A stretch of 64,000 bases of DNA from Prochilodus magdalenae. Taxonomy: Eukaryota > Chordata > Actinopteri > Characiformes > Prochilodontidae. The DNA is taken from positions 1,620,001-1,684,000 of the forward strand of contig JAMWET010006936.1 of assembly GCA_024036415.1 (NCBI GenBank), read 5' to 3'. Both the position numbers and the translations under genes were made by a program. The notes below the pieces were generated by a model. The model worked only from the letters and a program-made list of their open reading frames with translations, searched no databases and was not told the DNA's origin. The number at the start of each line of letters is the position of its first letter. The stretch's first letter is position 1. Of this stretch, positions 1-10,600 are shown one piece after another.

Positions 1-47
1 ACTGCTAATCTTTACCTACTGTAATTCTTTATTTTTCTTTTTTTTAG

Positions 48-142
48 GAGGACAAAATCTATGTTCAGCACAGAGTGAAGGAGCAAGCTAAGCTATTATG
101 GGACCTGATTGCAAACAAGAGTGCAGTCTTTTATATAGCAGG
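48..142 (+). CDS. ndor1: ndor1 penultimate exon
   Basis: The acceptor is a T-rich tract followed by AG at 46-47. The donor GT is at 143-144 (GG|GTGGGT). It encodes EDKIYVQHRVKEQAKLLWDL and then the beta-strand FYIAG of the NADPH-binding fold. It ends after two bases of a Gly codon, which is completed by the first base of the next exon. Confidence 0.87.
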
Positions 143-1230
143 GTGGGTATGGGCTATGAATGGCTTGAAAGCTACATAATTATCAAACATTTAAAATAGT
201 TTTGTGTTTCCACATGTACCAGATGAAAATCTGGTCTAAAAATAGTCTAATATAAAAAAAGTTGAAATAATTAGTCTTATTATATATTTTACTTATTTTA
301 ATTATCTATCTATCTACAGTACCAGTCAAAACTATAGACACAGCTAAGCATAGAAGGTTTTTCTTATTTTTACTTAAACACTTTACCGTAGCTTTAAAGT
401 GACATTAAATCAGTAAATTAATTATGTTTAAAAATATTAAATTAATTAAATAAAATATATTAAACTATAAAATAGCCCTTATGGAATTATGCAGTCACTT
501 TAAATCTCAACTTGCAATGTGGGTTGATAGTAATATTATGTTGATATAATATATGGTCCAATTTTTAACAAATTCTACTGGTCTGTACATTATGAATATG
601 AATAACTGCAGCGAAATAACTGAAGCTTTTAAACTGCAAAAAGTTTTGTGCAACAAAACAGAGGTGGTGATGCATCAAGAGTATATGTGGTACGTCGGGA
701 TCTTTATTTTTTTCAGATCTCATCAGTTAGACTGTAGAGTCTTTGAGAGACTCAAAACTTGCTTTTAGTTGGATGTCTTTCTGCTCAACTTTTTGACCAT
801 GACTGTACATGCATTTTTTTATTATATTAAATATAACATATAATATATATTATGATTTTTTATTATACCAAAACTAGTGCACCCAACAAATCCTCTTTGT
901 GAACTTTTTATAGCAGTCCTAAGCTATGTATTATATACTTTGAGTTCTGTTGAATGTTGTGTGTAGGGCAGAGACATTAACATGCCAAATATCCAAAATC
1001 AACTTAGACGTGACCTAAAGAAACTGGGGAAAGAACTGTGCCTTGGTCCACTCCTGCTGTACATACCATCTTTCTTTGTTTCCAGGAACTCCAAGCAGAT
1101 GCCCACAGGAGTATGTGATGCGCTTAAGGAGGTTTTCCAACAGGAGGGTGGTGTGACAGAGAGCCAGGCTCAGGAAATGCTGGACACCATGGAGAAAGCT
1201 GGTCGTTTCCAGAGCGAGACCTGGTCCTAA
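48..1230 (+). CDS. ndor1: NADPH-dependent diflavin oxidoreductase 1, C-terminal end (2 exons, partial)
   Basis: Exons 48-142 and 1086-1230 join in phase 2 (a split Gly codon) to give about 79 residues ending in ETWS before TAA at 1228-1230. The protein reads KIYVQHRV...LLWDL...FYIAGNSKQMP...ALKEVF..EGG...AQEML...RFQSETWS, which matches the C-terminal NADPH/FAD reductase lobe of NDOR1 as I know the family. The terminal Trp is the residue that stacks on FAD in this enzyme class. NDOR1 is a cytosolic FMN/FAD protein that passes electrons from NADPH to CIAPIN1 (anamorsin) for cytosolic iron-sulfur cluster assembly. The FMN and most FAD exons lie left of the window. An ATG at 982 is intronic and not the start. 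The 3' UTR continues to a polyadenylation signal near 1705. The neighbouring gene NTMT1 converges on it. Other diflavin reductases share the fold, but the tail sequence favours NDOR1. Confidence 0.9.
143..1085 (+). other. ndor1 last intron
   Basis: This is an AT-rich 943-bp intron. I see no gene in it, only low-complexity A/T runs and a short TATC repeat at about 305-315. Confidence 0.8.
1086..1230 (+). CDS. ndor1: ndor1 last coding exon
   Basis: The acceptor is TTTCCAG ending at 1085. The exon begins by completing Gly and continues NSKQMPTGVCDALKEVF, ending FQSETWS-stop. Codon use is GC-richer than the surrounding AT-rich intron. Confidence 0.92.
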
Positions 1231-1704
1231 TTGACCTCTGTGCACTTAATATTTACTGTCAACATGGGCTTCAGTGGCAAAAACCAAGACTCTACACTAC
1301 TTAAGTCTAAGATTTGTGATGAAGTCTATGACCAGTCAGATGAAATGCCTTGGCTCACCGGTGCATACCTCCACAAACATTCTTAGAATCGTTGGCGTCT
1401 TTTTAGCTGGCAAAATAACGAGATGTCGCTGACTAACCCTAACAAAATCCTCTGGTGGCATTTTTGTTTTAATGATAAGCTGAGCTTGCCTTTTTTCAGG
1501 AATTGCCTTATTAAAAACCTACCTGGTTTGTATTAGCCTGGCCATGGTGACAAACATAAATAGCTAGCATGTCATTTTTATGTCAAACTCGTATTGTTAT
1601 TTATTACTATTCCAAATCTGGGTTTCCAAAGGACCAAGTGGTGCAAAATCACACTGATATACGCAAGTTGCACTTGTAATGTAACCACACTGAAATCAGC
1701 CTTG

Positions 1705-1710
1705 AATAAA
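1705..1710 (+). terminator. ndor1 polyadenylation signal
   Basis: A canonical AATAAA lies 475 bp after the stop codon and is followed within 30 bp by a T/GT-rich stretch. Cleavage near 1725-1740 is inferred. Confidence 0.65.
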
Positions 1711-1885
1711 CCTGTGACTTGAGTGTAATTTCTCAATGTTTTAAAAAAATAAAATATTCTTAAGGATATGATTTAAATGCCCCATGTAACACAAATGGCC
1801 ACATGATTTACATGATTATTTTCCAACCTGTCTTTATTCTTTAGAATTACTGCTACTGTCCCTTTAAGACTGATCTAAGCTTAAT

Positions 1886-2060
1886 TAAGACTAGATTAAT
1901 TTCAACTTTGTCACAGGTACAAGTACAGATACAGAGCCAATGAGATGCAGTTAGCATCAAAGCAGAAGTGCAAAACACATTATTTACATATGAACAATTA
2001 CATTTATACACTTACATAAAGTAACCATAGTAAGCAATGCAATGATTACAGTATGTTCAA
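1886..2060 (-). repeat. LINE-tail-like interspersed repeat, older copy
   Basis: The segment with 'CAGAGCCAATGAGATGCAG' and 'TTAGCATC...CAGAAGTGCAA' is shared with the longer copy at 3300-3760. It sits between the convergent genes. The strand is inferred from the copy that carries a tandem tail. The family name is not asserted. Confidence 0.55.
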
Positions 2061-2529
2061 TTGTAGACATATCAGCTCCGATTGTACTTTATTCAGAAAA
2101 GCATTGGAGCTGAAAACACTGCTTAGGACTTCAATATGAAGGGTGGCGTTAGACTGCTGTAGGCTGAATGGGTTCCTTTATGTAAATGAGGTGGTTCCTG
2201 TAGCATCACCGCGAATTCAAAAGCAGTTTAATCTCCATATATAAACAGGAGAGTGAATGGTATGTTGTGAAACTAACACTATTTACATATTAATACTTCT
2301 TTATTCAAAAAGCCAGGAAATTCAGTTTTCCATGACATAGTTTCATCCATGACGGACTTTAATGGTTATTTTAAGCAGGTATTGGCTTATAAGAGATCTT
2401 CAGAGATCAACAGATCTCATTGGTTTTATGTACCACAAAACAGATTTAATCCTTAGAACCGAACACCCTCAGTTTTGTTTTTCCGTTAGATTGGCCTGTT
2501 AACAGGAAGACACAGCCATTCTACAAAGC
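2061..2529. other. Intergenic spacer between convergent genes
   Basis: AT-rich sequence between the two inferred polyadenylation sites. I see no ORF, RNA gene or repeat that I can identify. Confidence 0.5.
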
Positions 2530-2553
2530 CACACAGTCATTTCTACAAAGCTA

Positions 2554-2559
2554 TTTATT
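2554..2559 (-). terminator. Candidate ntmt1 polyadenylation signal
   Basis: TTTATT on the + strand gives AATAAA on the gene strand, about 470 bp beyond the stop codon. The interval 2530-3029 would be the 3' UTR. The assignment is inferred, without transcript evidence. Confidence 0.45.
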
Positions 2560-3029
2560 TTTGCACTCATTGTAATAAAACACTTACATGCATAAATCTC
2601 TAAATAAGTTATACACAAACATCCACACAACAGACAACTCTGTCCAGCACACAGATGGGGCTATACTTGGGCTGGTGTAAATATCACAGAAGAGCACTTT
2701 TATTACCATGAACTTTGCCCGCTGTACCTAAAGCACCTTGTTAGGCCAAAGATGGGTTAGCTTTCATCGTGGCTAATACAACAAACTACTGTCCTGACAG
2801 GCTTTGAATCCCCTCTACAGCAGTCCAGAGAATACCCAGGCAAACTAGATCTGAAACGCTTAAAGCCCCCAACCCCCACCTAGACAGAGGCACATACTGA
2901 TCCTTTTCCAGTCTTGTGCATCATTGGAAACCGCAATGACCCTGGCAGTAAGGAACAATCTTGAGTTAACATGGTTCATACAGATGCTTTCCCCTAAAAC
3001 AGTGGCTCAGTCACTCACTTGAATGGCTC

Positions 3030-3286
3030 CTATCTAAGAGCTAATGTGTGGACTTGGTAGATCTCTTCAGGAAAGTTCTGCTGCTGTTCCTCATGGACAA
3101 TGGCAAGTCCAGCTCTGGCCACTAGGCGGCGCAATACCTGCAGGTCTCTACACACACTGCTGTCCACCTCATCGGGCACCACACCCTCATACGCCACGTT
3201 ATCCTTTATGATGATCAAGCCATCAGGACACAGGGCACCACGACAGCGCCTCAGGAACTCTACTAGGTGGTCATCAGTCAAGTGAC
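3030..3286 (-). CDS. ntmt1: ntmt1 last coding exon
   Basis: The acceptor is TTTCCAG (3287-3293). It encodes (G)HLTDDHLVEFLRRC through VHTLALR-stop, with TAG at 3030-3032. It contains IIIKDNVAYEG and VDSSVCRDL, the C-terminal part of the catalytic pocket. Confidence 0.94.
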
Positions 3287-5594
3287 CTGGAAAGAAAGGG
3301 ATAGATTAGATTAGATTAGATTAGATTCAACTTTATTGTCATTGTGCAGAGTACAGGTACAGAGCCAATGAAATGCAGTTAGCATCTAACCAGAAGTGCA
3401 AGTTCAGTATTATTTACATAAAGAGCCGAATAATAATAAATATATACATATATAAGCATATCTATATACATATATAAGAATGTATAAAGCAGCATTTACA
3501 ATGAATGTTTCCACTGTAAGAGTAGTGCAAGTAGACAATATGTACACAATGAAAATAAATGAGGTAGAGATAATATAAGAACAGTATGTAAACATGAGTA
3601 TACAGTAGGCTTGGTGATGAATAAAGTGCAGTAACAGTACAGAAGGTGCAAAGATGCAGTAGAGGGAGTGCAATGTAAATTAAAGTGTCCGTGCAGCGTT
3701 CATGAAACACACAGCCTCATGAAAAAAACTGTTCTTAAGTCTGGATAGTAGTTTTTGTCCAGTCGTTCAGAACTAAATAGCTACTACATGTTACATGTAT
3801 GTAAGCATATGATGACATAAGCCAGTCTAGCCTTACTCCTACAGCCTGATGCTTGGAGTAGCATAAAAACAGAGTACTCAAACATTACAATAGAAATGTG
3901 GGTATAAATGCAAATGTTATTTTTAATCTTTAATGCATTCCTGCCAAAGCTTACAACCAGCAAACTGTACTTTGTCCCAGAAATATTTTATGGGATATGA
4001 AATGATAAACCAGTAAACAAAGTCTCCTTGACCTAGCTAAAACAAGTAATGAACTAGCTGGATATTTCAGGCAAAATAACACAGTGGTCACGTGAAAAAT
4101 AAGATCAATAGAGGATTTCCAACAGCAACAGTAAATTCCATGACGTACCGATAACCCACTGGATCCAGATGACGTCGTAACGCTCTGGCTGAGGATGGAA
4201 ATCCTGCAGGCCACAGCAAAAATAATTCTCCACTCTCTTCCCCTCTTCGCCCAGATAAGAACGGGCTTTGTCTAGGAACTCCTGGGTCACATCCACCAAA
4301 TCCACGGTCCGGAAAAGGGGTAGCAGCAGACGCTTAGTTATGCGGCCAATTCCAGCCCCACAGTCAAGGGCACAGCCTGGTTTGGTCTTACCTTTACCCT
4401 CCTGGGAAAAGGGGACAGGGGGTACAGAAATTTTGACAGATAGGGAAACAGGACTACTGTCAGACAAGCACTCAATATGAAAATAATAGTTGCAATTTAA
4501 AGAAGTGTGGAATTGCAATGCCACTGGGAGGGAAGATAAAGGTTACCAGGAACAATAAATGATGATACATTTAGACTGATATGGGCAAAATTTATCAAGC
4601 TACACATACAGAAGTATCTCTCAGTGTCTCTCAGTATGGCATCGGGCAGCCACGTTTGTTTATGCAACATCCCAGACGTCTCGGCATGGAGTCGTAGAGA
4701 TTCCTAATGGTTTTGCATTTGAGGTGGAGGTGGAGTGACACCAGGCCTTGTGACACATGACAACAAACTGTTTATCTTGGCGCTGACCACGGTGCCCCCA
4801 CACACAGACTCGTTGGCCATCTCCTCCGAGACAAAAGCGGGACTCTTCATCTGAAGATGATCTGCTGCCATTTTGACTCACTCCATGACAGTCAACAAAA
4901 CAGTCGTTGGTGACGTTGACATGGAGTTAGGGGCAGCTGTTGTAGTGGTCTGTATGCATGTAGTCCTGCATTGTGCATTCATCTGCCAATGGTGCTGGCA
5001 CTAACAGCATGACTAATGACATCACTGCTGCCTGAATATTCGCCATCATGGCTGTTGGGTTAGTTAGGTACAGGGATAAAGTCCGTCCTTGCTAAAGTCA
5101 CAGCTGCGCAGCTGGGCTTGAAACTTGAATCATTTGCATATCTTAGGATGTCACACCTACCCACTAAGTTTCATTCCTGTTGGTTGATTCCCTCTGGGTG
5201 CAACTATTTGTGCAACTATAATAAAAATAAAATATAATAACTGCTCATGTGCATAAGAAGTGACCCACTCCTTTACAGACACAGATAAAATATATACAGT
5301 GGATATAATGTTAGTCAAATGTGTAAACTGTGTCAAATGGTGGGAAAGCGTGGTCCATTCACAAAATGAAAAGGTTTCACACATACCAGATTCCACTCTC
5401 AAATATCAAACATGCACATAAACACTCACCCCAAGGAATTTCTGCAGGAACTTCTTGGAACCGTTGATGTCGATGCTAGAAATGCTGCCATAACCTCCGA
5501 GCATGCCATCCACAGTGGGGGGTACCTCTTTCCAGTAATGCTCTGCCTTGGAGTAAAACACTGTCTCGTTCTCATCTGGGCAGCCCTCCATCAT
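3030..5594 (-). CDS. ntmt1: N-terminal Xaa-Pro-Lys N-methyltransferase 1 (complete, 3 coding exons)
   Basis: Coding exons 5430-5594, 4149-4401 and 3030-3286 join into 224 codons; the human protein has 223 residues. The enzyme methylates the alpha-amino group of proteins starting X-Pro-Lys (for example RCC1) after removal of Met, using S-adenosylmethionine, mainly in the nucleus. Visible hallmarks: YWKEVPPTVDGMLGGYG near residues 20-36; the SAM-binding loop ALDCGAGIGR at about 66-75; NYFCCGLQDF; WIQWVIGHLTD with the His (141) that contacts the substrate; and KDN...DEVDSSVCRD, which carries the Asn and Asp residues implicated in catalysis. Two consecutive ATGs open the frame. The second has A at -3 and G at +4 and would give exactly the human length, so it is probably the main start. 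All splice sites are GT/AG. The closest alternative is the paralogue NTMT2, but the sequence is nearer NTMT1. Confidence 0.95.
3300..3760 (-). repeat. LINE-tail-like repeat with (ATTAG)n end, in ntmt1 intron
   Basis: A (GATTA)5 array at 3301-3327 abuts 'TCAACTTTATTGTCATTGTG', followed by the block shared with 1886-2060. It continues to a segment around 3700-3760 (AAAAAACTGTTCTTAAGTCTGG). A short tandem array at one end is typical of L2/CR1-type LINE 3' ends, hence the orientation. The exact family is inferred. Confidence 0.65.
4149..4401 (-). CDS. ntmt1: ntmt1 second coding exon (SAM-binding core)
   Basis: The acceptor TTTTCCCAG ends at 4402. The exon encodes EGKGKTKPG, then CALDCGAGIGRITKRLLLP and on to WIQWVIG. 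The donor GTACGT starts at 4148. It is 253 bp long and leaves one base of the next Gly codon. Confidence 0.94.
4610..5222 (-). pseudogene. Tc1-like transposase fossil (family A), in ntmt1 intron
   Basis: The minus strand reads SDEESRFCLGGDGQRVCVWGHRGQRQDKQFVV, which is the first catalytic Asp region and following strands of a Tc1-family transposase. Stops and frameshifts are frequent. The same sequence recurs near 22.8, 35.3, 42.4-43.1, 46.4-46.8, 54.8-55.2 and 63.5-64.0 kb. The element lies within intron 4402-5429 in the same orientation as the gene. It is not functional. Confidence 0.8.
5430..5594 (-). CDS. ntmt1: ntmt1 first coding exon
   Basis: Starts ATGATGGAG and ends FLQKFLG before the donor GTGAGT (5424-5429), in phase 0. 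The 5' UTR part of the exon probably reaches 5602, where the acceptor AG lies. The substrate-binding segment FYSKAEHYWKEVPPTVDG is here. Confidence 0.92.
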
Positions 5595-5602
5595 TACTTA
5601 AC

Positions 5603-7857
5603 CTTCAAATCAGATGGCAGGAAAGAAGGTTAGCTTACACTGATAATGTGAAAGACAATGTAAGCCATGATGGTTTAAAACAGCACTGGTGTAGTGCAAA
5701 TTACTAAGAGGAAAAAATGAAAACTCTTTTCTCCTGTTTGTTTTTTTTCAGTAATGCTACTGATATTAAAGATTACAGTTCATAAGACTTTTAATTTACT
5801 GTCTTGATAACTGGTACTAAGCCTGTTAGCTTATTGTGAATCAAATTCAACATCATTTAAGATTGGTGTTCAAAGCTAGTAGCTTCTAAACTATGTCCGG
5901 GAACTCTGATCTGAGGTCAGATTCCTTCAGTGTGGTCATTTCCTGCTCAAACTCCGCAGTTAATTAAGTTTAGCTGGTGTCTAAACAGAAAACTGCAAAC
6001 TGGCATGGCCCTAATTCCCCCCTACATGTAGTTTAGCTAATTACTGATGATGAAAGAACAGACAGCTTCAGTGTATACACACTCAACACCTGCTTTCAAT
6101 ACTCTTTTAGGGTCAAAGGGCCGGGACTCCATATGTAACTCAAGCAGACAGTCTGTAACCTCACATCAGCGTCATGCAGACCGCTCTGGCCTTACTTGGC
6201 CGGGCTTCAGCTGTCATTGCCTGTCCTATGGCCAGGGTTATAAAGGGAAGTGACTAAACCACTTAAGTCAATACAGAAGTCAGTTTGAGAAGAAAAACAA
6301 AGAAAAACAACAACAAAGTCTAGCTTGTTATATTCATTTGGTCTACTGAAAGCTAATTAACAAGCTTATTAATTAGTGGCAATCTCATCCAAAATTCTCC
6401 TCCTGAATAATTCAATATTTAGCCACTAGAGGACCTAAAAGTCTAACTACTGCTACTAGATAAAAGTATTTACTTGGTCATTTTACACATTACATTTACT
6501 TTTATGCTTAATCTCATTAAATCTAAAAACAAGCCTCTTTAAATGTATGGCATTCAGCTGACACTCCTGTCCATAGAGACCTACAAGGTTAATCATATTA
6601 CAGGTAGGCCAATGTAGGGTTAGGGGTCTTGTCCAGGGAATCTTATTGGTGTAGCGGAACATAGTCACCTAGACCGGGAATCGAACCCCCGTTTCCCACA
6701 TGGGGTTGCAGCTCACTAGCAGGTAGTGGTGTTATCCGCCTAGCTACACCAACCTTTACAGGATATACAGAGTGTCTGGTGGTGATGGAGCATGGAACTC
6801 TCTGCACTCTCCTAATTAAACATCCAATGTTACTACAACAGAGAACTGAGAGGATGATCTATACGGTATCAGTGATTAGAAATCTTAGTTAGGTTTCCCA
6901 TTTGCACTTTCAAAACACAGTTGAAACAGTAGACCTACGCAGTATGTGAAGCACCCCCTAGAACGTGGGGGTCCCATGATAAATAGCTACTCCCATTGGC
7001 TGCCCGTTAAGTCACTCATCATATCCACGCTAATGTTTCAATGCCAACAATATTTTTGGTTGAAGGCTCTTTATTCCATTCCATTTTACAAATCCCCATT
7101 TGTATTTGAGCATCTTTGGTTCTCTAACATACAGCATAGTACATTTATTACGAGGTACCCCACAAAATCTTGACTTTCAGACATTCAAGGGTCCAAAAGG
7201 GCCCCTGACTCCCACAGGAGCCATGTATTTTGTACCTTGGAATTACTGCCCTTTTCTACAGACGCCCAGAGAGGCCATGAGGTTAATGATGTGGTTTGTT
7301 TTGAGTCACCCTCAGAATACCACTGTCTTGACATCTCGAGATAACTTGTTTTGGGTTGTTTAGTTTTATTGTTCTTATGATCTCCAGATAACAGAAACTT
7401 ATCTCAGGGTATCCAATTTGAGGATATGGTGCCTAAAGTAAAATCTCGAAAGCTAAGCGTTATGGAAATACTTTTCATTTCTTCTACACATTTCTGCAGT
7501 GACGTAAAAGTGTCGTAAAACCTGCCAGAAAACGAAGAGAAGTCGGATAGCTAGACGACTAACTAATCTAGTCAGTAATAAATGAATACATACTTTGCCT
7601 GCTGCTACTACTATTACTACTAACAGTAATAACAATAGTGACAGTGATTAAAATAATAATAAAGTCCCAGATAGGAAAGGCTATATTTAGAACACAGCTG
7701 ACGATACAGCTACTGAGGCACACGTGTTTAGAAAGCGGGGATTTTCACCCACCCGGTAACTTCTGAGGAGACATGACCTGAGTAGCTACAGAGGCCCATA
7801 TCACTGCAGTTGTTAACACAGATGTCATCACAGTAAGCAAAGCTAACAGAGACCTAC
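5603..7857 (-). other. ntmt1 first intron
   Basis: The intron runs from donor GTAGGT (7852-7857) to the acceptor AG at 5603-5604. Apart from the SINE at 6530-6765 I see no feature in it. Splicing of this intron is inferred from consensus sites only. Confidence 0.6.
6530..6765 (-). mobile_element. tRNA-derived SINE (family 1)
   Basis: Read on the minus strand it begins 'GGTTGGTGTAGCTAGGCGG' (A-box-like). It carries 'GGGGGTTCGATTCCCGG' (B box), then the body 'TAAGATTCCCTGGACAAG' and ends with a decayed copy of the fish SINE tail seen as 'TCTGGATAAAAGCGTC' in the copy at 53070-53290. The tRNA-like head shows RNA polymerase III ancestry. It sits inside the ntmt1 first intron. Confidence 0.8.
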
Positions 7858-8040
7858 CGTCAGCTCCGCGTACGTGTAAATCTTCAGGTCCTAGACTAAG
7901 TCATGGCCCAAACTCAGCACCCACATCGACCTCCACAGGCGCTCCTTCCTCTACGACACTTCCTCCGCTGGTTCGCGCTGGGCGCGTCTGATTCGGAGCG
8001 CACATGCCTTGCTGACTTGCTGCCTAGTGTTGTCTAGCGA
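7858..8040 (-). promoter_or_regulatory. ntmt1 non-coding first exon and promoter region
   Basis: A good donor (GTAGGT) precedes a locally GC- and CpG-rich stretch ('GCGCTGGGCGCGTCTGATTC' around 7976-7996) with an ETS-like CGGAAG motif on the gene strand. Upstream sequence returns to AT-rich. The first exon would start somewhere between 7950 and 8040; the transcription start cannot be fixed. Confidence 0.55.
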
Positions 8041-10140
8041 GTGGTGGGCATGTCTCAAACCGTATACTATATAGCAAGTAAACAAAGCAAGTACTCAACC
8101 ACGATAATTGGAGCACAGTCTTTTTAGTCCTCTAAACCACAAATTACACAATACACGTGCATCTGGTGGATGTACAGCACTGTGGGATAAATGGTTCCTA
8201 AAGAGTAAAGAAAAGGTTTCTATAGAGATTCTGGTTCATCAAGCGTTTTCAGATACTTGGGAAATGTACTGTAGATGACTCTACACAGAACCTTTTTCAA
8301 CATGTTGGAACACAAGGGTTCCTGTTTAGCTGACAGGCTTGTTATTATAGAAGAAACCATTTTGGTGCTATATAACTGTCTCTCTGGAGGTACCCTGCCC
8401 GGCACGTTAGTGGATTACCTGCTTTACCACACGCCCTGCTGTATATAGGTTCTCTATAGAAACCTTTTCTTTACTAAAGAACTTCTAAAGCACCATCTTT
8501 TTTTAATGCCAGCTGAAACAGCTCTTTGCATCCAACTACTTGACTTGACTGGATTGAGAAAAGCCCAGAGCCCACACGATGTCTTTTGGAAATGTCTCCA
8601 TCTAGTGGTCATTTAAAATCACTACCACAGTGATATCCAGGTTGCTTCCAACTGCTATTGAAATGTTTAAATGTCCCCTGTAGGACTTTGGAAAACACTA
8701 ATCATAATCTCCAGATAAAAATATGTCACACAATAAATATATTTATCTACTGTCCCTGTTAGCATATCTACTCAAGAGTCCGGGGCTGAGAAGCCACACT
8801 GCACTCTCCCAACGTGTTCTCTCCTAGTTCCACCAGTCTCCCCTTTAAACAAGTAGCCCTTCCCACTGGCCATCTGGCCAATACCACATCTCACAATAGG
8901 GGACAAATATATACAGAAACAGGGACGGATAATATGTTTACCTACCACAACCCCATATCAATATTATTTACACAAGTATTTACCTTTACTGAGAAAATCG
9001 CATAGCATGCTTCAACCCACATTCCTTCTCTTTACCGGTTTTCTTTCCACAGGTTCTCCCCCGTCCTCAGACCATTATGGACTCTCCTGGACCCCCAAGG
9101 AAACCAGGATCACCTGGATTCACATGAGGTAATTATACATTCAATCACTACACTAATTACTAAATCATTACACTAATTGACTACATTTATTTGAGCTGCT
9201 CATTGTAAATCCTTCTGCAGTCTGGGCTTCAACAGTTTCACCTGTCTTCCCTTTCTGAGAAGCCCTCATGAAGCAGCTCAACAAAATGCCAGTAATGTGT
9301 CATTTGACCCCATCAACTTATTTGGTAGTAAACAGTTTGCTTGATTAGGCAGTAGGTAAAGTTAATATAACGGCCATGCTGATAAAGGACCGGTAGGATT
9401 AAACCTCTGGTTCTGTGACCTGATGGTAACTTCTTAATGGTTAGCACTAGAGACCACCCAGATAGCAAAACTGCTCTGGCCAAATTTGGCTTATACTCCC
9501 CACTTTCATCAGGTCCGCTTGCATACAGACCAGATAAGGACCATGCGTCAGCCAACAACGGGCAACTCTGTAGTATCTCTGCCAGAAGTGGATCTGTTTT
9601 GGAACATGTTGGTCACATGAGGTTTTATAAATGTGGGCCACTGTTATCTCACATGCAGTTTGCCATATCCCTGACAGAAGTGGACCAGATCTGTTTTGGG
9701 ACAGGTGGGCCATAACGCATGTTTAAATATGTACCCTTGACCCACATGCAGACTGCCAGTGCCGTCAGTGGGGCAGCAGTGCCTTCCATATCTTTAACTA
9801 GATTTGACGCACATCCACATAGTATCTGGGCACTAGCTTCCTATAGGACACCTTAAGATCCCCTTAACGAAACCATCATCTGCATCTGGAGTCAGGCCCG
9901 CCTTCTTTACGCAGTCATATCAGACCATCAGGAAAACAGGGAATACCATTAGTGAGTAGTGACTATGGTTTCTATGATGTGTTCTTCAGCGTTGAGCCGT
10001 TTGAGTCTGTCTGTTCATCGCTGTATAGTACATACACAAACAATACTAGTAGCTAATATCGATAATAATAATAATAATAATAATAATATGATTATTATAT
10101 CAGTAAATATTGATTACTTCTTATAACCGTTAAATAGCAC
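8041..10140. other. Intergenic, no gene recognised
   Basis: A stretch at about 9430-9760 contains repeated motifs such as 'GGCCAAATTTGG' and 'CAGAAGTGGA(T/C)C', with similar text at 48800-49020, so it is probably an old interspersed repeat. The remainder holds nothing that I can identify. Confidence 0.4.
10055..10088. repeat. (AAT)n microsatellite
   Basis: About ten perfect AAT units, followed by AT-rich sequence. Confidence 0.9.
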
Positions 10141-10600
10141 TGAGTATTCTTCTCTACCCTTTCTCTGCCTCTCTTCTCTCTCCGTCACTCTTTTTCTCCA
10201 GCCCTATTTTCTTCCTTCTCCTCCTTCTGGCTCTGTCTTTCTTTTTACCAATGCTGGCACAGCACACTGATGATGAGTCAGTGCACTGCTGCTTGTCTGC
10301 ACCGGACAGCCTGAAGTCAGTCGATATTTAATCTGATCTGCAGTCCCTCTCTCTCTCTTTCTCTCTTTCTCTCTCCATCCCCCTGCCTTTCTTTCCTCCT
10401 TTCATTAGAATTACAAAACAGGCAGAGAAATGGAGTGGAAATCAACACTTTCCTCGAATAGGCCTGAGTCAGCAGCGTCAGAGAAGCCTCCACCTTCTCT
10501 TCACCTCTCTTGTCTTCTGTTGCCCCCCCTCCCTGACTCTCCTTCACTTTGTCAACCTCTCTTTCATCCTCTTTGCTCTTTGCCCTTGCTTATTCCACAA
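10141..10600. promoter_or_regulatory. Pyrimidine-rich blocks around AP-1/Maf-like sites (candidate element)
   Basis: C/T-rich blocks at 10150-10235, 10345-10405 and 10485-10580 flank two mixed-composition islands. One contains 'GATGATGAGTCAGTGCACTG' (about 10270-10290), the other 'CCTGAGTCAGCAGCGTCAG' (about 10463). TGAGTCA is the AP-1 core and TGAGTCAGCA a Maf/NRF2-type half-palindrome. A regulatory role is inference. Confidence 0.25.

Noticed and set aside
982..1085. Upstream extension of the ndor1 last-exon frame to an ATG at 982
   Set aside because: A TTTCCAG acceptor at 1085 and continuity with the exon at 48-142 show this part is intron.
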